Assembly: GCA_026874595.1 (NCBI GenBank)
Contig: CM049322.1
Span: forward strand, 26,442,840-26,506,839
Length of the DNA: 64,000 bases
Source: Sipunculus nudus
Taxonomy: Eukaryota > Annelida > Sipuncula > Golfingiida > Sipunculidae
Reading direction: 5' to 3'
Shown here: piece after piece, positions 11,413 to 23,860 of the stretch
Numbering within the stretch: the stretch's first letter is position 1
Layout: each line of letters begins with the position of its first letter
The notes under the pieces: generated by a model
The model's database searches: none
What the model saw: only the letters and a program-made list of their open reading frames with translations
What the model was told of the DNA's origin: nothing
Made by a program: the position numbers and the translations under genes

Positions 11413-14256
11413 CAAGTGACCCTGGGGTCATGACGCTCAGCTGACCAGGAAGACATTGACAAAAGTAATTTTATCATCTGAATGTCAAATTTGAATGAAA
11501 TACTTTTTCCAAACTTGACCTTTTGTATAAAATCATCCAATATTCATTGGGGTACTATGGAGCTCTGTAGCATGAAGGATATGGGTAACAGACACCTATT
11601 TTCAAGGTTTACAAGATGACTTTTCAGGGGTCTCCCAGCATTTCAAAAAATAAAATTCTAGGTCCAGTTATTATGATTTGTGCCCTGTAAACAAATCCAA
11701 ATGTGTATTCTGGGGGGTATTTCAAAGCCGCATAGGATGAAGGATATGGGTAACAGAGATGTAATTTCAGGTGCACAAGGAGACTTTTCAGGGGCCTCCC
11801 AGCATATCAAGAAAGGAGATTCTAGGTCAAGTTATTATAATTTGTGCTCTGTTAACAGATGACTAAATCTTTATTCTGGGGAGTACTTCGGAGCCCCAAA
11901 CATGAAGGATATGGGTAACAGGGACCTTATTTCGGGTTTCCATGTAGACCTTTTATGGGCTTCCCTGGAGGTGAGGACAGAAGATTCTAGGTCCAGTCAT
12001 TTTGATTTGTGCCCTGTTAATATATGACCAAATCTTTATTCTGGGGGGTACTTCAGAGCCCCATAGCTCACAGAATATGGGTAACAGGGACCTTATTTCG
12101 GGTTTCCATGTAGACCTTTTATGGGCTTCCCTGGAGGTGAGGACAGAAGATTCTAGGTCCAGTCATTATGATTTGTCCCCTGTTTACAGATGACCAAATG
12201 TTTAAAGATCACAAAAGTAGAGAAAAAAAATCGTAAAAAATAAAAAAAATATAGGTGGCGCCACCAATCTCCAGAAATTGATGAAACACTCCATGATCAA
12301 TATCCATGCAAAGAATCATGGTGATTAATGCATTAGTTGTTCAGATACTTGAGCTTTTGTATTAAATTTTGCATTATTCTGGGGGGTACTTCAGAACCCC
12401 ATAGCTTGAAGAATATAGGTCACAGTGACCTAATTTCAGGTTTACAAGGAGAATTTCCATAGACCTCCCAGGATTTCTAGAAAGAAGATTCCCGGTCTAG
12501 CGGTTACGATTTGTGCCCTGTTAACAGACAGACGCCTGGATGGCCGGACGGACGACGGACAAAAGGTGATCCCTACAGCTCAAATGACTTTCAGCCAGCT
12601 GAGCTAAAAATTGAAAAAATACAGGTGGCGCCACCAGAATGCAGAAACTGATGAAACATTTCATGATCAATATCCATGCAAAGAATCATGGTGATCAATA
12701 TAATAATTGTTCAGATACTTGAGCTTTTGTATCAAATTTTCCATTATTCTGGGGGGTACTTTGGAGCCCCATAGCTCAGAGGTTATGGGTAACAGAGACC
12801 TAATTTCAAGTTTTTAAGGAAACTTTTCATGGGCCTCTCAGCATGTCAAGAGAGAAGATTCTAGGTCCAGTTGTTACGATTTGTGCCATGTTAACAGATG
12901 ACCGCATCTTATGAGGTCTCAAAAATAGAGAAAAAAATTCGTAAAAATAAAAAAAAATACAGGTGGCGCCACCATACTGCAGAAACTGATGACACATCCC
13001 ATGATCAATATCCATGCAAAGAATCATGGTGATCACTGCAATAGTTGTTTAGATACTTGAGCTTTCATATCAAATTGTCCATTATTCTAAGGGATACTTC
13101 AGATGACTTACAGTCAGCTGAGCTAAAAACACTTAATGGTCAATATCCAATCAAAGAATCATGATGATCTCCGTATTAGTTGTTCAGATACTTCAGCTTT
13201 TGTATCAAATTGTCCATTATTCTGAGGGATACTTCAGAGTCCTATAGCTTGAAGGATATGGGTAACAGAGACCTAATTTCAAGTTTCCACAGGCACTCTT
13301 CATGGGCCTCCTTGCATGACAAGAATGAAGTTTCTAGGTCCAGTTTTTGCAATTTGTACCCTCTTGATAGATAACCACATCTTCAAAGGTCTCGAAAAAA
13401 AGAGAAAAAAAATTCGTAAAAATTTGAAAAAAATAGAGGTGGCGCAATCTCTCTGCAGAAACAGATGGAACAGCTCATGATCAATATGTATGCCAAAAAT
13501 CATGACCATCAGTGTTGTAGTTATTGAGATACTGCACTTTTTGTATCAAATTTTCCATTATTCTGGGGGGTATTTTGGAGCCATACAGCCTAAAGAATAT
13601 GGGTAACAGAGACCTAATTTCAGGTTTCCATGGAGAATTTTCATGGGTCTCCCTGTGTGTCAAGAATGAAGATTCTAGGTCCAGTTTTTGTGATTTGTGC
13701 CCTGTTAACAGATGTTCTTATCTTTAAAGGTCTCAAAAATAGATAAAACATTCGTAAAAAAAACCCCGAACAAATACAGGTTGTGCCACCAGTCTGCAGG
13801 AACTGATGGAACACCTCTTGATCAATAGTTATGCCACAAATCATGACCATCAGTGATGTAGTTATTGAGATATTGAAGTTTTTGTATGAAATTTTTGACT
13901 ACTCTGAGGGGTACTTTGGGGCCCCATAGCTCAAAGGATATGGGTAACAGAGACCTAATTTCTGGTTTCCAGGGAGACTTTTCATAGGTCTCTCAGTGTG
14001 TAGAGAATGAAGATTCTAGGTCCAGTAGTTACGATTTGTGCCATGCTAACAGATGACAGCATCCTTAAAGGTCTCAAAAATAAGAGGAAGAAATCGTAAA
14101 AAAATCAAACAATATACGTGGCGCCACCAGTCTGCCGGAACTGATGGAACATCTTATAATCAATATGTATGACAAAAATCATGACCATCATTCAAGTAGT
14201 TAATGAGATATTGAAGTTTTTGTATGAAATTTTTTACTTTTCTTGGGGGTACTTTA
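11413..14256 (+). mobile_element. D-core element array, left part
   Basis: Begins with a B-type terminus CAAGTGACCCTGGGGTCA and CGCTCAGCTGACC. The core units are marked by 'ggggtacttNggagcccca' at about 11551, 11716, 11883, 12047, 12387, 12757, 13223, 13569, 13911 and 14250. Early spacings of about 165 bp change to 340-370 bp because a second half-unit carrying caggtggcgccacc is added. B-type hairpin tails appear inside the array at 12578-12609 and 13100-13128. The array is cut at 14256 by the 6.17-kb insertion and continues at 20429. Confidence 0.8.
14247..14256 (+). repeat. Left target-site duplication of the 6.17-kb insertion
   Basis: GGGTACTTTA, repeated exactly at 20429-20438. The uninterrupted D consensus around this point (ggggtactttggggcccc) supports it as target sequence. 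Confidence 0.75.
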
Positions 14257-14265
14257 TAGCCTCTT

Positions 14266-14290
14266 CCACAGGCTCCGACAGAGCCTGTGG
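14266..14290. repeat. Perfect hairpin near left end of the insertion
   Basis: Arms CCACAGGCTC and GAGCCTGTGG (10 bp, no mismatch) around a 5-nt loop, overlapping the left TIR. A subterminal hairpin of this kind may be a transposase site or a fold-back feature. Confidence 0.85.
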
Positions 14291-14488
14291 ATAGGGAATG
14301 AAAGGCATTCGCTGATTGGCCAGATTTACGGAATTTTCTCATTGGGCAATCCCGGGAAAGCCCTTGCTGGCTCTGTCAATAAACACGCGCACATGGTGCT
14401 GGCTGTCAGCTGACGAGTACTTCACAGGGATCTTTTAACCATCGGGGTCCATATTGTAAAGACAACCGCTAATTATTACAGAAGCAAA

Positions 14489-14596
14489 ATGTCATCTATA
14501 TTGGAAAAGGACACGAAGTGGGATATGCATATATGTCAAACCTTAGGCTAAACAGAATGTCGGTGTGCTCCTAAGGCTTCAAGGCTTGTCGTCAGG
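14489..14596 (+). other. Possible small first exon inside the 6.17-kb insertion
   Basis: An ATG at 14489 opens a 20-codon frame (MSSILEKDTKWDMHICQTLG) that stops at 14549-14551. The sequence then reaches a good donor, CAGG|GTAAGT, at 14596/14597. It may be a decayed 5' exon of a transposon gene or a chance arrangement. I recognise no domain. Confidence 0.2.
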
Positions 14597-14839
14597 GTAA
14601 GTCGTGAAGTGTTTATTTCTGACAAACAACCCATTGCCTGAGGTTTGTCAAAATGTGTGGGACAACATTAGCCCTAGACAAAACGAATCACTTAGGAAGA
14701 ACAAAATTTACCATATTTTTTCAAAATCATTTAAGATTTCAATCATAATTCTTTTTATAATGCCTGTATATATATTTTATAGTGTCAAGTTCTTTATAAA
14801 TAAATTCACCGGGTGTTACTTTACTGGGCCTTAGATCCA

Positions 14840-14840
<1 letters not shown>

Positions 14841-14882
<42 letters not shown>
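14841..14882. repeat. (TA)n microsatellite
   Basis: About 21 TA dinucleotides without interruption. A short (GTAT)n follows at 14893-14910. Confidence 0.95.
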
Positions 14883-14886
<4 letters not shown>

Positions 14887-15860
14887 AAGAATAGGTATGT
14901 ATGTATGTATACTAGTATAAATTCTGTCGGTTAAGTGACTCGTGTAACAGGATGAATGTATAATTTCATTATATGACCTGGTGTTTTATGACACTTGGCA
15001 CAAAGATTCATATATTTTAACTCATATTTCATACATTGTGTAATATACATTCCAGGTATCATGCCATAACCTTATAACAAATAATTCAAAAACTAAAATA
15101 TATATTTGTCATATAAATATGTGCAGTATTTCTGATTTATCAATGAAAAAAGCCGTTCAATAAATAAATACTTGAATAAAATTAAGGTACTAAAATCAAA
15201 AACATTAGAAAAGAAAATACAGACATGTTAGATTAGAAGACAAATGATGCAACTTTGTTGCAGCAAATAAAAATAATTGTGAAAGTTTGAGTTTTGTCCA
15301 ACATTGTTTTATGAAGGAGAGACATTTGTTCAAGGCTAAATTAGATTTTCAGTGCTTAAAAAGTCAAACAGATGTAACTGGTCCGATATGAATAACATTT
15401 TAACTTGGGGACAAGTCTATATCTAAGACAAAGATATCTTAAGAGGATCATCTGTCATATATTTTAATGTGAAAAGATATGGCATTAATGCTCGCAGTTC
15501 AGTTACATCTTTTTAAAATAATACCAGCTACACTGTGTATTACTAGGGTGCATGTATTTGATCATCTCCAGTTGGATATAGAGGTGTGCTCAGATAAAGA
15601 ATATTGCAGTGCAGTATAACTTCTATAGGCATAATTTCTTTGGTTAAATGCGATAATGCTAAAGATTTATTAGCATGTGCTTGATAAAACTGCATTCACT
15701 CTTGCATCAATTCTGTTTATTATTTTTGGTCATATATGTTTCTTGGAAGAAAATGCAATATACTGGTAATGTTTATGATATATGTTCAGTATTAAAGATC
15801 AGTTGAGGTTCAACCTAGTGTCTGTCTCTTTCATTGCTTCCTTGAACATTTGTGCACATG

Positions 15861-15914
15861 TTCTCTCTCTCTCACACACACACACACACCCTCACACACA
15901 CACACACACACACA
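15861..15914 (+). repeat. (TC)n(AC)n compound microsatellite
   Basis: A short TC run passes into two AC runs separated by CCCTC. It lies inside the 6.17-kb insertion. Confidence 0.95.
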
Positions 15915-16167
15915 TATGACTATCGGTTTATATTTTGGGCTGCATGTAATGGTGCATCAAATAATTTACTGAATCAAAGCCAGTCAACCAGCACTGAAGG
16001 GCTCACTTAATTTAATTTATTGCATTTACAGTAATATCCATGTCGTTTTGATCTCTAGGTGATACCTAAGGGCATAAGATGTACATATAAATGGTGTAGT
16101 GGAGATTATTGTTTGAAAAGGAAAGTCACCTGTCACATATTTTATGTGAGGGCAATAAACAGTAGTA

Positions 16168-16280
16168 TATTCAGGGTAGCCATTTGACCTAGGTAAAACC
16201 TATTTTACCCAATCCAGTGGATAAAACCTGGGTTAAAAGTATTTTTCCTAGGTTTTACCCATTATATACCCCAGGTTTTT
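16168..16280 (+). repeat. Degenerate AAACCTATTTTACCC repeats
   Basis: Several nearby variants of 'taggtaaaacctattttaccc' in both orientations (for example ttttaccc and gggttaaaa), so the segment can fold back on itself. No known element recognised. Confidence 0.5.
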
Positions 16281-17367
16281 GCCCAGTATATTAGAATATT
16301 TTTTTAAAGAATAGCTTCTTTTGAATTGGTCAAAAGAAGTTAAGCACACATTTTGAGAACATAGGTAGCTAAGCCAAGTGGCTCTGACCACATCATCCCT
16401 GTCTAAAAGAAGCTATTTGCACCCATTTGCTACTTGCACTTTAACTCATGTTGGGTTGCGTGTACAAAGCACATCACTCTGAATAATATAAATTAGTGGT
16501 AAAACTAATTCTGAAGAATAACTTTGTAAAACCTATTTAACCTAAACTGGGATTTTTTTTGCTACTGACATGCTCCTATATATAGCAGGGTACATCTCAA
16601 TAGCTGATCACTATATATTCAGCTGTAAATAAAGAACATGCTGTTGTACTACTAGTAATTTCGGGACTAGTGCTGTTCTAAAATTTAAAGTTTTAGTTCC
16701 AGAAGGATACTGAAGAAGCACCCTTATGTCCATGACAAAATAAATTCATTTCATCAGTCACTAAATTTTTGGCTTTGGTATAAGTTTCCAAACATGTTAT
16801 ATACTTATATGATTTGTACAGCACATATTGTGTGAGCTGGTCTGAATCTGACATATAATCATTAGTTTTAATTTTATCAAATTGATATGACCACTATATA
16901 AATATAATACAAAATCAGTTGTATATCAGCACAGACTTTATTTTTTCCAACCTTGACCTGTATCATATTCCCTGTCAGCATTAAAACAACTTACAAGTAT
17001 TTCTCTGAGACGAATTTACAGCTGTGCCTAAGGAACCATAGTTTTTAAAACCTGTTTTTTTTTTAATTTTGAAAAAAAAATTGTTGAAATGGTTTCCTCT
17101 GAGTATGTAACATGGCATTGTTGGCATATCTGTAGCCTTGCCTTCATGATCAGACACTTAATGGAATTTTATTGGACCATCTCTAATCGAAATCAAATGT
17201 GACATTGTAGGATTTTACCCAGAATAAAAATACAACAACAAAGTATTTAAAGTTTTAATTCAACAAAAATGTTAGAAAGGTCTCAAATGTATGATTTTAG
17301 TGTGCCCAGCTGAGTATACTGCCAGTCTTTGGGAAGCCTCTTAGAAAAGAGACGGTAACTGTAGCCG

Positions 17368-17397
17368 CCCCCACCCCCCCCCCTCCCCCCACCCCCA
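17368..17397 (+). repeat. C-rich tract
   Basis: CCC(A/T)-interrupted C runs; the minus strand is G-rich and could form a quadruplex. Confidence 0.9.
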
Positions 17398-18289
17398 GTT
17401 CTCTCCCCTTATTGTATACCCTGGTGAAAGAGCCATGGTAATGAAAAAAGTGAATACTTGCTATGTGTTAGTCTATGTGATTCATATGTTAAGGTATAGC
17501 TCTGCTGCATTAATAAATTACTTGCATTTTTTAGGTGAAAGTTAAAAGCACAAACCTATAAACCTTGATTTGCACACTAATAAATTTTCAATGTGGATTT
17601 CATGTGAAAAAAAATCCAATTGCAACTTAGCCCACAACATGTGGAAGCAAAATGTCCTGTAGTTTTGCAGGAAAAAAAACAATTAAGATGACTGTTACAT
17701 GTAGGAGAAAATTGTTTAAGGACAGCATTTACATTGTGCCAATTACATGTATATGATTGCACAGTTTGAACAAGACAGTGGTCAAATACTATGCAGACAC
17801 ATAGACATATGATCATTCTAGTCATGGGAAGAACTATTTAGATATCTAAATAATGTTAATACATATAACAAATCCTTAATAAAACATGGATACAAGCACA
17901 GATCTTCTTCTATGGTAAAATATATACTTATGCAAGTCCACAAGGTCCAACAAAAATACTAATTTAAATATAGGAATAGGTAAGGGGGATACCAATAATA
18001 AAGACCAGATTTGCTTAAAAACAAAGAGTCCATACCAGGTCTATTTAACTTTACATTTTATTGCACTCATTGTTGTCCTTTAACCATAAGAACATAAGTT
18101 TTTTTTTTCAAATCAGGCACCTGATAAAAAGTAATAAGTAGATAAGCTTACACATGCCAGGCTGTTGCCTATTATCTGTGTATTTCAGTCTTGTGTATTT
18201 CTGTAATTATTTATATATAATGAAAAGTTGATCTCTAAAGACAGATGATTTGCATTTCCTTCCATGAGGGTTCATGGTTCAGTGATGAA

Positions 18290-18580
18290 GTCAAGTCCAC
18301 ACCATCCAAGTCCAAGTGTAAGAGTCCAGGTCACTCAAGTCCAAGTCCTAATCTGAGTCCTTAAGGTTCAAGTCTAATCTGAGTCCTTCAGGTTCAAGTC
18401 CAAGTACACCTCCTTTATGTCAGAGTCGTTTGAACACGAGTCCAAGTCCAACATCATTGAGTCTAAGCCATTTGGAACACCAGACCAAGTCCACCTAAAA
18501 ATCTCGCCTGAGTCATTGGAACACGAGTCCAACTTCTTCGAGCCTGAGTCATTTGGAACATGAGTCCAAATTTGACACAA
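18290..18580 (+). repeat. GAGTCCAAGTCC-type minisatellite
   Basis: Imperfect 6-bp based repeat (AAGTCC / GAGTCC) interleaved with 'catttggaacacgagtcc' units. It restarts at about 19050-19150 after about 450 bp of other sequence. The minus-strand frame across it has repeated LDSCSNDS-like peptides, which I regard as a by-product of the repeat. Confidence 0.75.
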
Positions 18581-18956
18581 ATTTTCTTATTAAAAAATCT
18601 TTGAAAAGGATATTTGAGATAATCATGCAAATTTTATTAATTTTCAAGTGTGCTTTATTTGAATTTTAATTTCATTTAACTCCTGATACAGAGCTAAAAC
18701 TTGATATGATTTGTCTTATTTTTGTTTAATATTCATTAACCCATTGCACAATCTTAACAAAATATGTGTCAGAGTTTTCTTTTTTTATTGGACTCAACAG
18801 GGGAGGTTCCATGATTTAGAAAAGTGGAGTCCAACCCAGCTAGGATGACTAATGAAAAGCCTTAAAATAAGGTCCCCAGGGCAGGTAAAATAGGGGATCC
18901 AGGCCAGAAATGTTGTCTGAAACCCTTAAAAAAGGTTGCGGCGTATGAAAAAAAGG

Positions 18957-18971
18957 AGGGGGGGGGGGGGG
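18957..18971 (+). repeat. Poly-G run
   Basis: About 14-15 G in a row after an A-rich stretch. Confidence 0.9.
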
Positions 18972-19840
18972 TCCTGACCTCTGGATCCCCTCAATCTGCT
19001 TCTGCTTGTGATGGACTCTGACTGATTTCTTGAATTCTTGAATAATTAAACATGAGAGTCTAAGTACAAGTCCAAGTTCAAGATCTTCGCGTCCAAGTTT
19101 AAGTCCTAAAAAAGTGAACTCAGGTCTGAACTGGAGTCCAAGTCAAGACTTAAATTGTACAACACTGCCAAGTTCAGCCAGTAATTTATTAATTCTCATT
19201 CAAAGTTTAAGACCCCTCATTCTGTAAGAGATGATATTAAAGTTCATGTGCATTACATAAAATAAATATGATATGGTTATATTGTATGATTATCATGTAT
19301 TGTTAAAAATAGGGATATTAATAGAATGTATTCATGAAATACTAATAATGATAAAACAAAGAAATAAATCTGGGGAAGTTTATTTATGAACCCAGCATGA
19401 CTTAAACATGACAGGGTTTTCTCTGATTTAATATGTCTTTTTATAATAAAAACAAGATATTTGTTGAACACAATTTTTCATATATTAGGTCATACTAATT
19501 ATTGTTGATTGCATGTATATTTATATCAAAAGGTGAAATATATACCACCAATGATTGAACTGCATTATCTTTTATATTTTCGGCTAATGTGTTGTTTTAA
19601 TGAATTAGCATTCTTTAAACATTTAGGGTAATAAGGGAGTTACACATGTCACAATAATAATTTGTTGTTAAAAAACATAAAAATTTAATCCAATATGCAA
19701 AACAATAAAAAAAATAAAACAAAATGTGAATCATTTATAAATATGTTGTTGTATCAAAATATTACATAATAATATATGTTCATTTGGCTCAAAACTTTGG
19801 CATTTTATCACATTGCCTACATTGTGTAAAAACATTTGTT

Positions 19841-19872
19841 CCCCCCCCCCCCCCCCCCCACACACACACACC
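19841..19872 (+). repeat. Poly-C run followed by (CA)n
   Basis: Nineteen C followed by about six CA units. Confidence 0.9.
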
Positions 19873-20428
19873 AACCCTTGAAAGAAAAGGGGGCGTGGCA
19901 CTAAGAAAATTTTCTGGGAAGAAAAACTTACAGGTGTAATACTGCCCCTTCTGAACATATAGTACCTTTTAAATAGTTTAATTGTTAAAAAGCAAAACTT
20001 GGTCGTACTTTGATATTTTAATTATTAATTGATAACAGTCTGGCACACGAAGCATACTAGGCAAAACTACACACGTGTCACATGGACTTGAGCGATATCA
20101 GAAAGAGCAACGTTTAATACAGTATATAATTTTGAATGCATATGTGGTACACTTATGATTGATAATCAGAAGCTGCAATAACCTGGGTATATGCCGTAGG
20201 ACAATGACACAGCGTCAGTTATCCTAATTTGAGTGACTTTTGATGGAGAAAATGTGTTTCGTGCCCATGACTCGCTTGCAGCTGTACCTGAACGGAATCG
20301 CGTACCACGCATGCGCAGCTTTAACTCATCTGAATAGATACGGGCGGAATCCCAGGCCCAAAATGGTCTCCGTTTACAGACCCACTGGGGGCTTGCGGAG
20401 CGCCACCGTGTGTCTGTGTAAGAGACTA

Positions 20429-20438
20429 GGGTACTTTA
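20429..20438 (+). repeat. Right target-site duplication of the 6.17-kb insertion
   Basis: GGGTACTTTA, identical to 14247-14256, followed directly by the resumed D unit (gggctccatagctcgaag). Confidence 0.75.
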
Positions 20439-22005
20439 GGGCTCCATAGCTCGAAGAATATGGGTAACAGAGACCTAATTTCTGGTTTCCATGGAGACTT
20501 TTCATAGTCATAGGTCTCTCAGTGTGTCGAGAATGAAGATTCTAGGTCCAGTCGTTATGATTTGTGCCACGTTAACAGATGACAGAATCCTTAAAGGTCT
20601 CAAAAATAGAGGAAAAAAATCGTAAAATATCAAACAATACAGGTGGCGCCACAAGTCTGCAGGAACTGACGGAACATTTCATAATCAATATGTATGCCAA
20701 AAATCATGACCATCAGTGATGTAGTTATTGAGATATTGAAGTTTTTGTATGAAATTTTTGACAACTCTGGGGGGGGGGGTTACTTTGGGGCCCCATAGCT
20801 CGAAGGATATGGTTAACAGAGACCTAATTTCTGGTTTCCAAGGATATTTTTCATGGACCTCTCAGTGTGTCAAGAATGAAGATTTAAGGTCCAGTCGTTA
20901 CGATTTGTGCCATGCTAACAGATGACAGCATCCTTAAAGGTCTCAAAAATAGAGGAAAAAATCGTAAAAAATCGAACAATAAAGGTGGCACCACCAGTCT
21001 GCAGGAAGTGATGACACATCTCATGATCAATAGTTATGCCACAAATCATGACCATCAGTCAAGTAGTTAATGAGATATTGAAGTTTTTGTATGAAATTTT
21101 TTACTTTTCTTGGGTGTACTTTGGGGCTCCATAGCTCAAAGTAATGGGTAACAGAGACCTAATTCCTGGTTTCCAAGGATATTTTTCATGGACCTCTCAG
21201 TGTGTCAAGAATGAAGATTCTAGGTCCAGTCTTTACGATTTGTGCCTTGTTAACAGATGTTTACATTTTGAAAGGTCTCAAAAATAGAGAAAAAAATTCG
21301 TAAAAAATTGAACAATACAGGTGGCGCCACCAGTCTGCAGGAAGTGATGGAACATCTCATGATCAATATGTATGACAAAAATCATGACCATCAGTCAAGT
21401 ATTTAATGAGATATTGAAGTTTTTGTTTGAAATTTTTTACTTTTCTGGGGGGTAGTTTGGGGCCCCATAGCTGGAAGAATATGGGTAACAGAGACCTAAT
21501 TTCTGGTTTCCATGGAGACTTTTCATAGGTCTCTCAGTGTGTCGAGAATGAAGATTCTAAGTCCGGTCATTACGATTTGTGCCTTGTTAACAGATGTTCA
21601 CATTTTTAAAGGTCTCAAAAATAGAGAAAAAAATTCGTAAAAAATCGAAAAATACAGGTGGCGCCACCAGTCTTCAGGAACTGATGGAACATTACATAAT
21701 CAATATGTATGCCAAAAATCATGACCATCAGTGATGTAGTTATTGAGATATTGAAGTTTTTGTATGAAATTTTGGACTTTCCTGGGAAGTACTTTGGGGC
21801 CCCATAGCTCGAAGGATATGGGTAACAGAGACCTAATTTCTGGTTTCCAAGGAGATTTTTCATGGACCTCCCAGGATGTCAAGTAAGAAGATTCCAGTTC
21901 TAGTGGTTACGATTTGTGCCCTGTTAACGGACAGACGCCCAGACGGCTGGACGGACAAAAGGTGATCCCTATAGCTCAGATGACTTTCAGTCAGCTGAGC
22001 TAAAA
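20429..22005 (+). mobile_element. D-core element array, right part with 3' end
   Basis: Continues the array from 14256. Unit anchors at about 20781, 21117, 21453 and 21790 give a period of 336-337 bp. Each unit has 'gggtaacagagacctaatttc', 'gattctaggtccagtcgttac', caggtggcgccaccagtc and 'tatgccaaaaatcatgacc'. The end is GGACAGACGCCCAGACGG, then a hairpin (AGCTCAGATGAC / GTCAGCTGAGCT) and TAAAA. With 11413-14256 it forms one element of about 4.4 kb before the insertion. Confidence 0.85.
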
Positions 22006-22007
22006 AA

Positions 22008-22636
22008 CATGCTGTGAAAATTAAATCCACAGCAGTTACAGGAAAAAAATGTGCCATGGTCAAATTTGGGCAAAATTTAAGGTACCAATTTTTTATTTTT
22101 GCTTATATTTTAAAACATTAAAAAGATTTTGATCTTATTTTGGGTATACAATTTAATTTTGGTTAATTAAAGTGATATTTCTGAAAAAAAAAGTCCATTG
22201 CTTTAACATGTTTTGTGTTAAGTGATCAAATATCTTTCCTGATTTTTTACAAATTGCATTATGTTTTGGCCCATAACTTTTTAAATTATACAATACAGAC
22301 CTAATTTCTGGCATGTCCAAAGGAAATATATAGAGGAATATTTATGGTAAATATGAGGAAAAACAGATGAGTGGTTTTGATATTAGGCAGTCCTGAAATG
22401 TGTAAATAGGTTTTTAATGAAAAATTGAGGTTTTTCCTTAATTTCTCACAGGAACAAAGTCGCAAAGACCCAGTTTTTGGCTTGGTAGGAGATCTTGGGG
22501 ACATCTAACATTATGCTGAATTTTGGATTCCTAGGTCTTATGGTTTCAAAATGTGCCAGTTTAACGGACGGACGGACAGCCGACAGACAAAGGACCATGA
22601 CTATAGCTCAGATGACTTATAGTCAGCTGAGCTAGA
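22008..22636 (+). mobile_element. A-core element, 3' part
   Basis: Ordered A-core phrases from 'atgctgtgaaaattaaatcc' to 'ggtaggagatcttggggac', then ACGGACGGACGGACAGCC and the hairpin tail AGCTCAGATGAC / GTCAGCTGAGCT with GAGCTAGAAA. No 5' CAAGGG terminus is seen. It joins an FG fragment at 22637. Confidence 0.8.
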
Positions 22637-23860
22637 AATTATTGTAGGTGGCACCACAGTCTTGTATACGACAAAGCTATTTGACATGTATTCCTCCACA
22701 GAATTAAGCAGGCACATACACTTTGCAAAAGTCATTGAAGATGGCGACATCTAACTTGTGAACGAAAAAGCCATTGAAGACACATCGACAGGTCAGATTA
22801 TCAGGCCAATACATTAAACTTACCTTGAGTCTGATGCACGGGGCTGACCAGGCTTAGGTGAGAAAGGCTGTTGCCCCGAGTGTACTGTGACAAATTACTG
22901 GCTCAGGCTACTGCACTGAGTGAACTCTTGACCTGCACCTGGCTAGACTGAGTGAACTTCTGACCTGTACCTGGCTGCACTGAGTGAATTCTTGACCTGT
23001 TGCATAATCTGACACATTTGGCAGTCTGCCAAAGCTATAAATAAATCCAGACTGACCTTTTGCCTGTTGCCAAATCTGAAATAGTAGCCACACAATTGCA
23101 TAAGCTCACAGACTGGCTCCATATGCAGCCCTGGGGGGGCATGACACCCATGTGGTGATCACATGATACTCATGATGTGATCACATGCTACCCATGAGTT
23201 GATCACATGCTGCCCATGAGGTGCTCACATGACACCCATGAGGTGATCACATACCATGTGCTTGGCTGCACTGATTGAACTGTTGACCTATATTTGGCTG
23301 CACTGAATGAACACTTGATCTGTTGCCAAATCTGAAACAGTCGGCAGTTTCTCAACCTATTCAAGAAACATACACAATCTTGGCCTGTTATGGAACTCTG
23401 CTAAAATTTATCAAACACAGACCATTTGAACAAACTTGAGAGGGCTAGCCTCTTGGATCATTTCAGTAAAATATTGAACAATTTGGCTTGACTGTTTACA
23501 AGAAGAAGACTTTTAAAGTTTTTTTTCAGCTTTTTCCCTGTAAAATCTACGTAAATGCAGATAGCAAAAATAAGCTGAATCCATCAACATGTGATATGTG
23601 ACAGATAATTGCATAAAATGTGGGGATGGTAGCTCCTGCTATTCCTGAGAAATTATGAGTTAGTGTACAGATGATATCTAATATCATAAATCTACATTTT
23701 TTGAAAGCTTTTAAAAAACATTCTTGTCAATATTTTCCATAGATAACCTGAAATCTAAATGTCTAGAGGCATGATGTAATTGATGCTGATAAACTGGTGC
23801 TAGGCTAGATGTATCTGCTTCACACAGCTAACATGTATGGTAAAATGACTCAATTCAATC

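Larger units (their letters stand above)
14257..20428. mobile_element. 6.17-kb insertion with TIRs and 10-bp target duplication
   Basis: The D unit is interrupted after 'gggggtacttta' and resumes at 20429 with 'gggtactttagggctcc'. GGGTACTTTA is therefore present on both sides (14247-14256 and 20429-20438). The inserted ends, TAGCCTCTTCCACAGGCTC and the reverse complement of the right end, TAGTCTCTTACACAGACAC, match at 15 of 19 positions and both begin TAG. This fits a cut-and-paste DNA transposon. A 10-bp duplication is long for hAT (8 bp) and would suit a Mutator-like element better, so I leave the superfamily open. No transposase frame is visible. The interior is mostly AT-rich with microsatellites, so the copy is non-autonomous or decayed. 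Confidence 0.75.

Noticed and set aside
20240-20449. 69-codon plus-strand frame at the right end of the 6.17-kb insertion
   Set aside because: It crosses the TIR and target duplication into the D array, so it cannot be an intact transposon gene.
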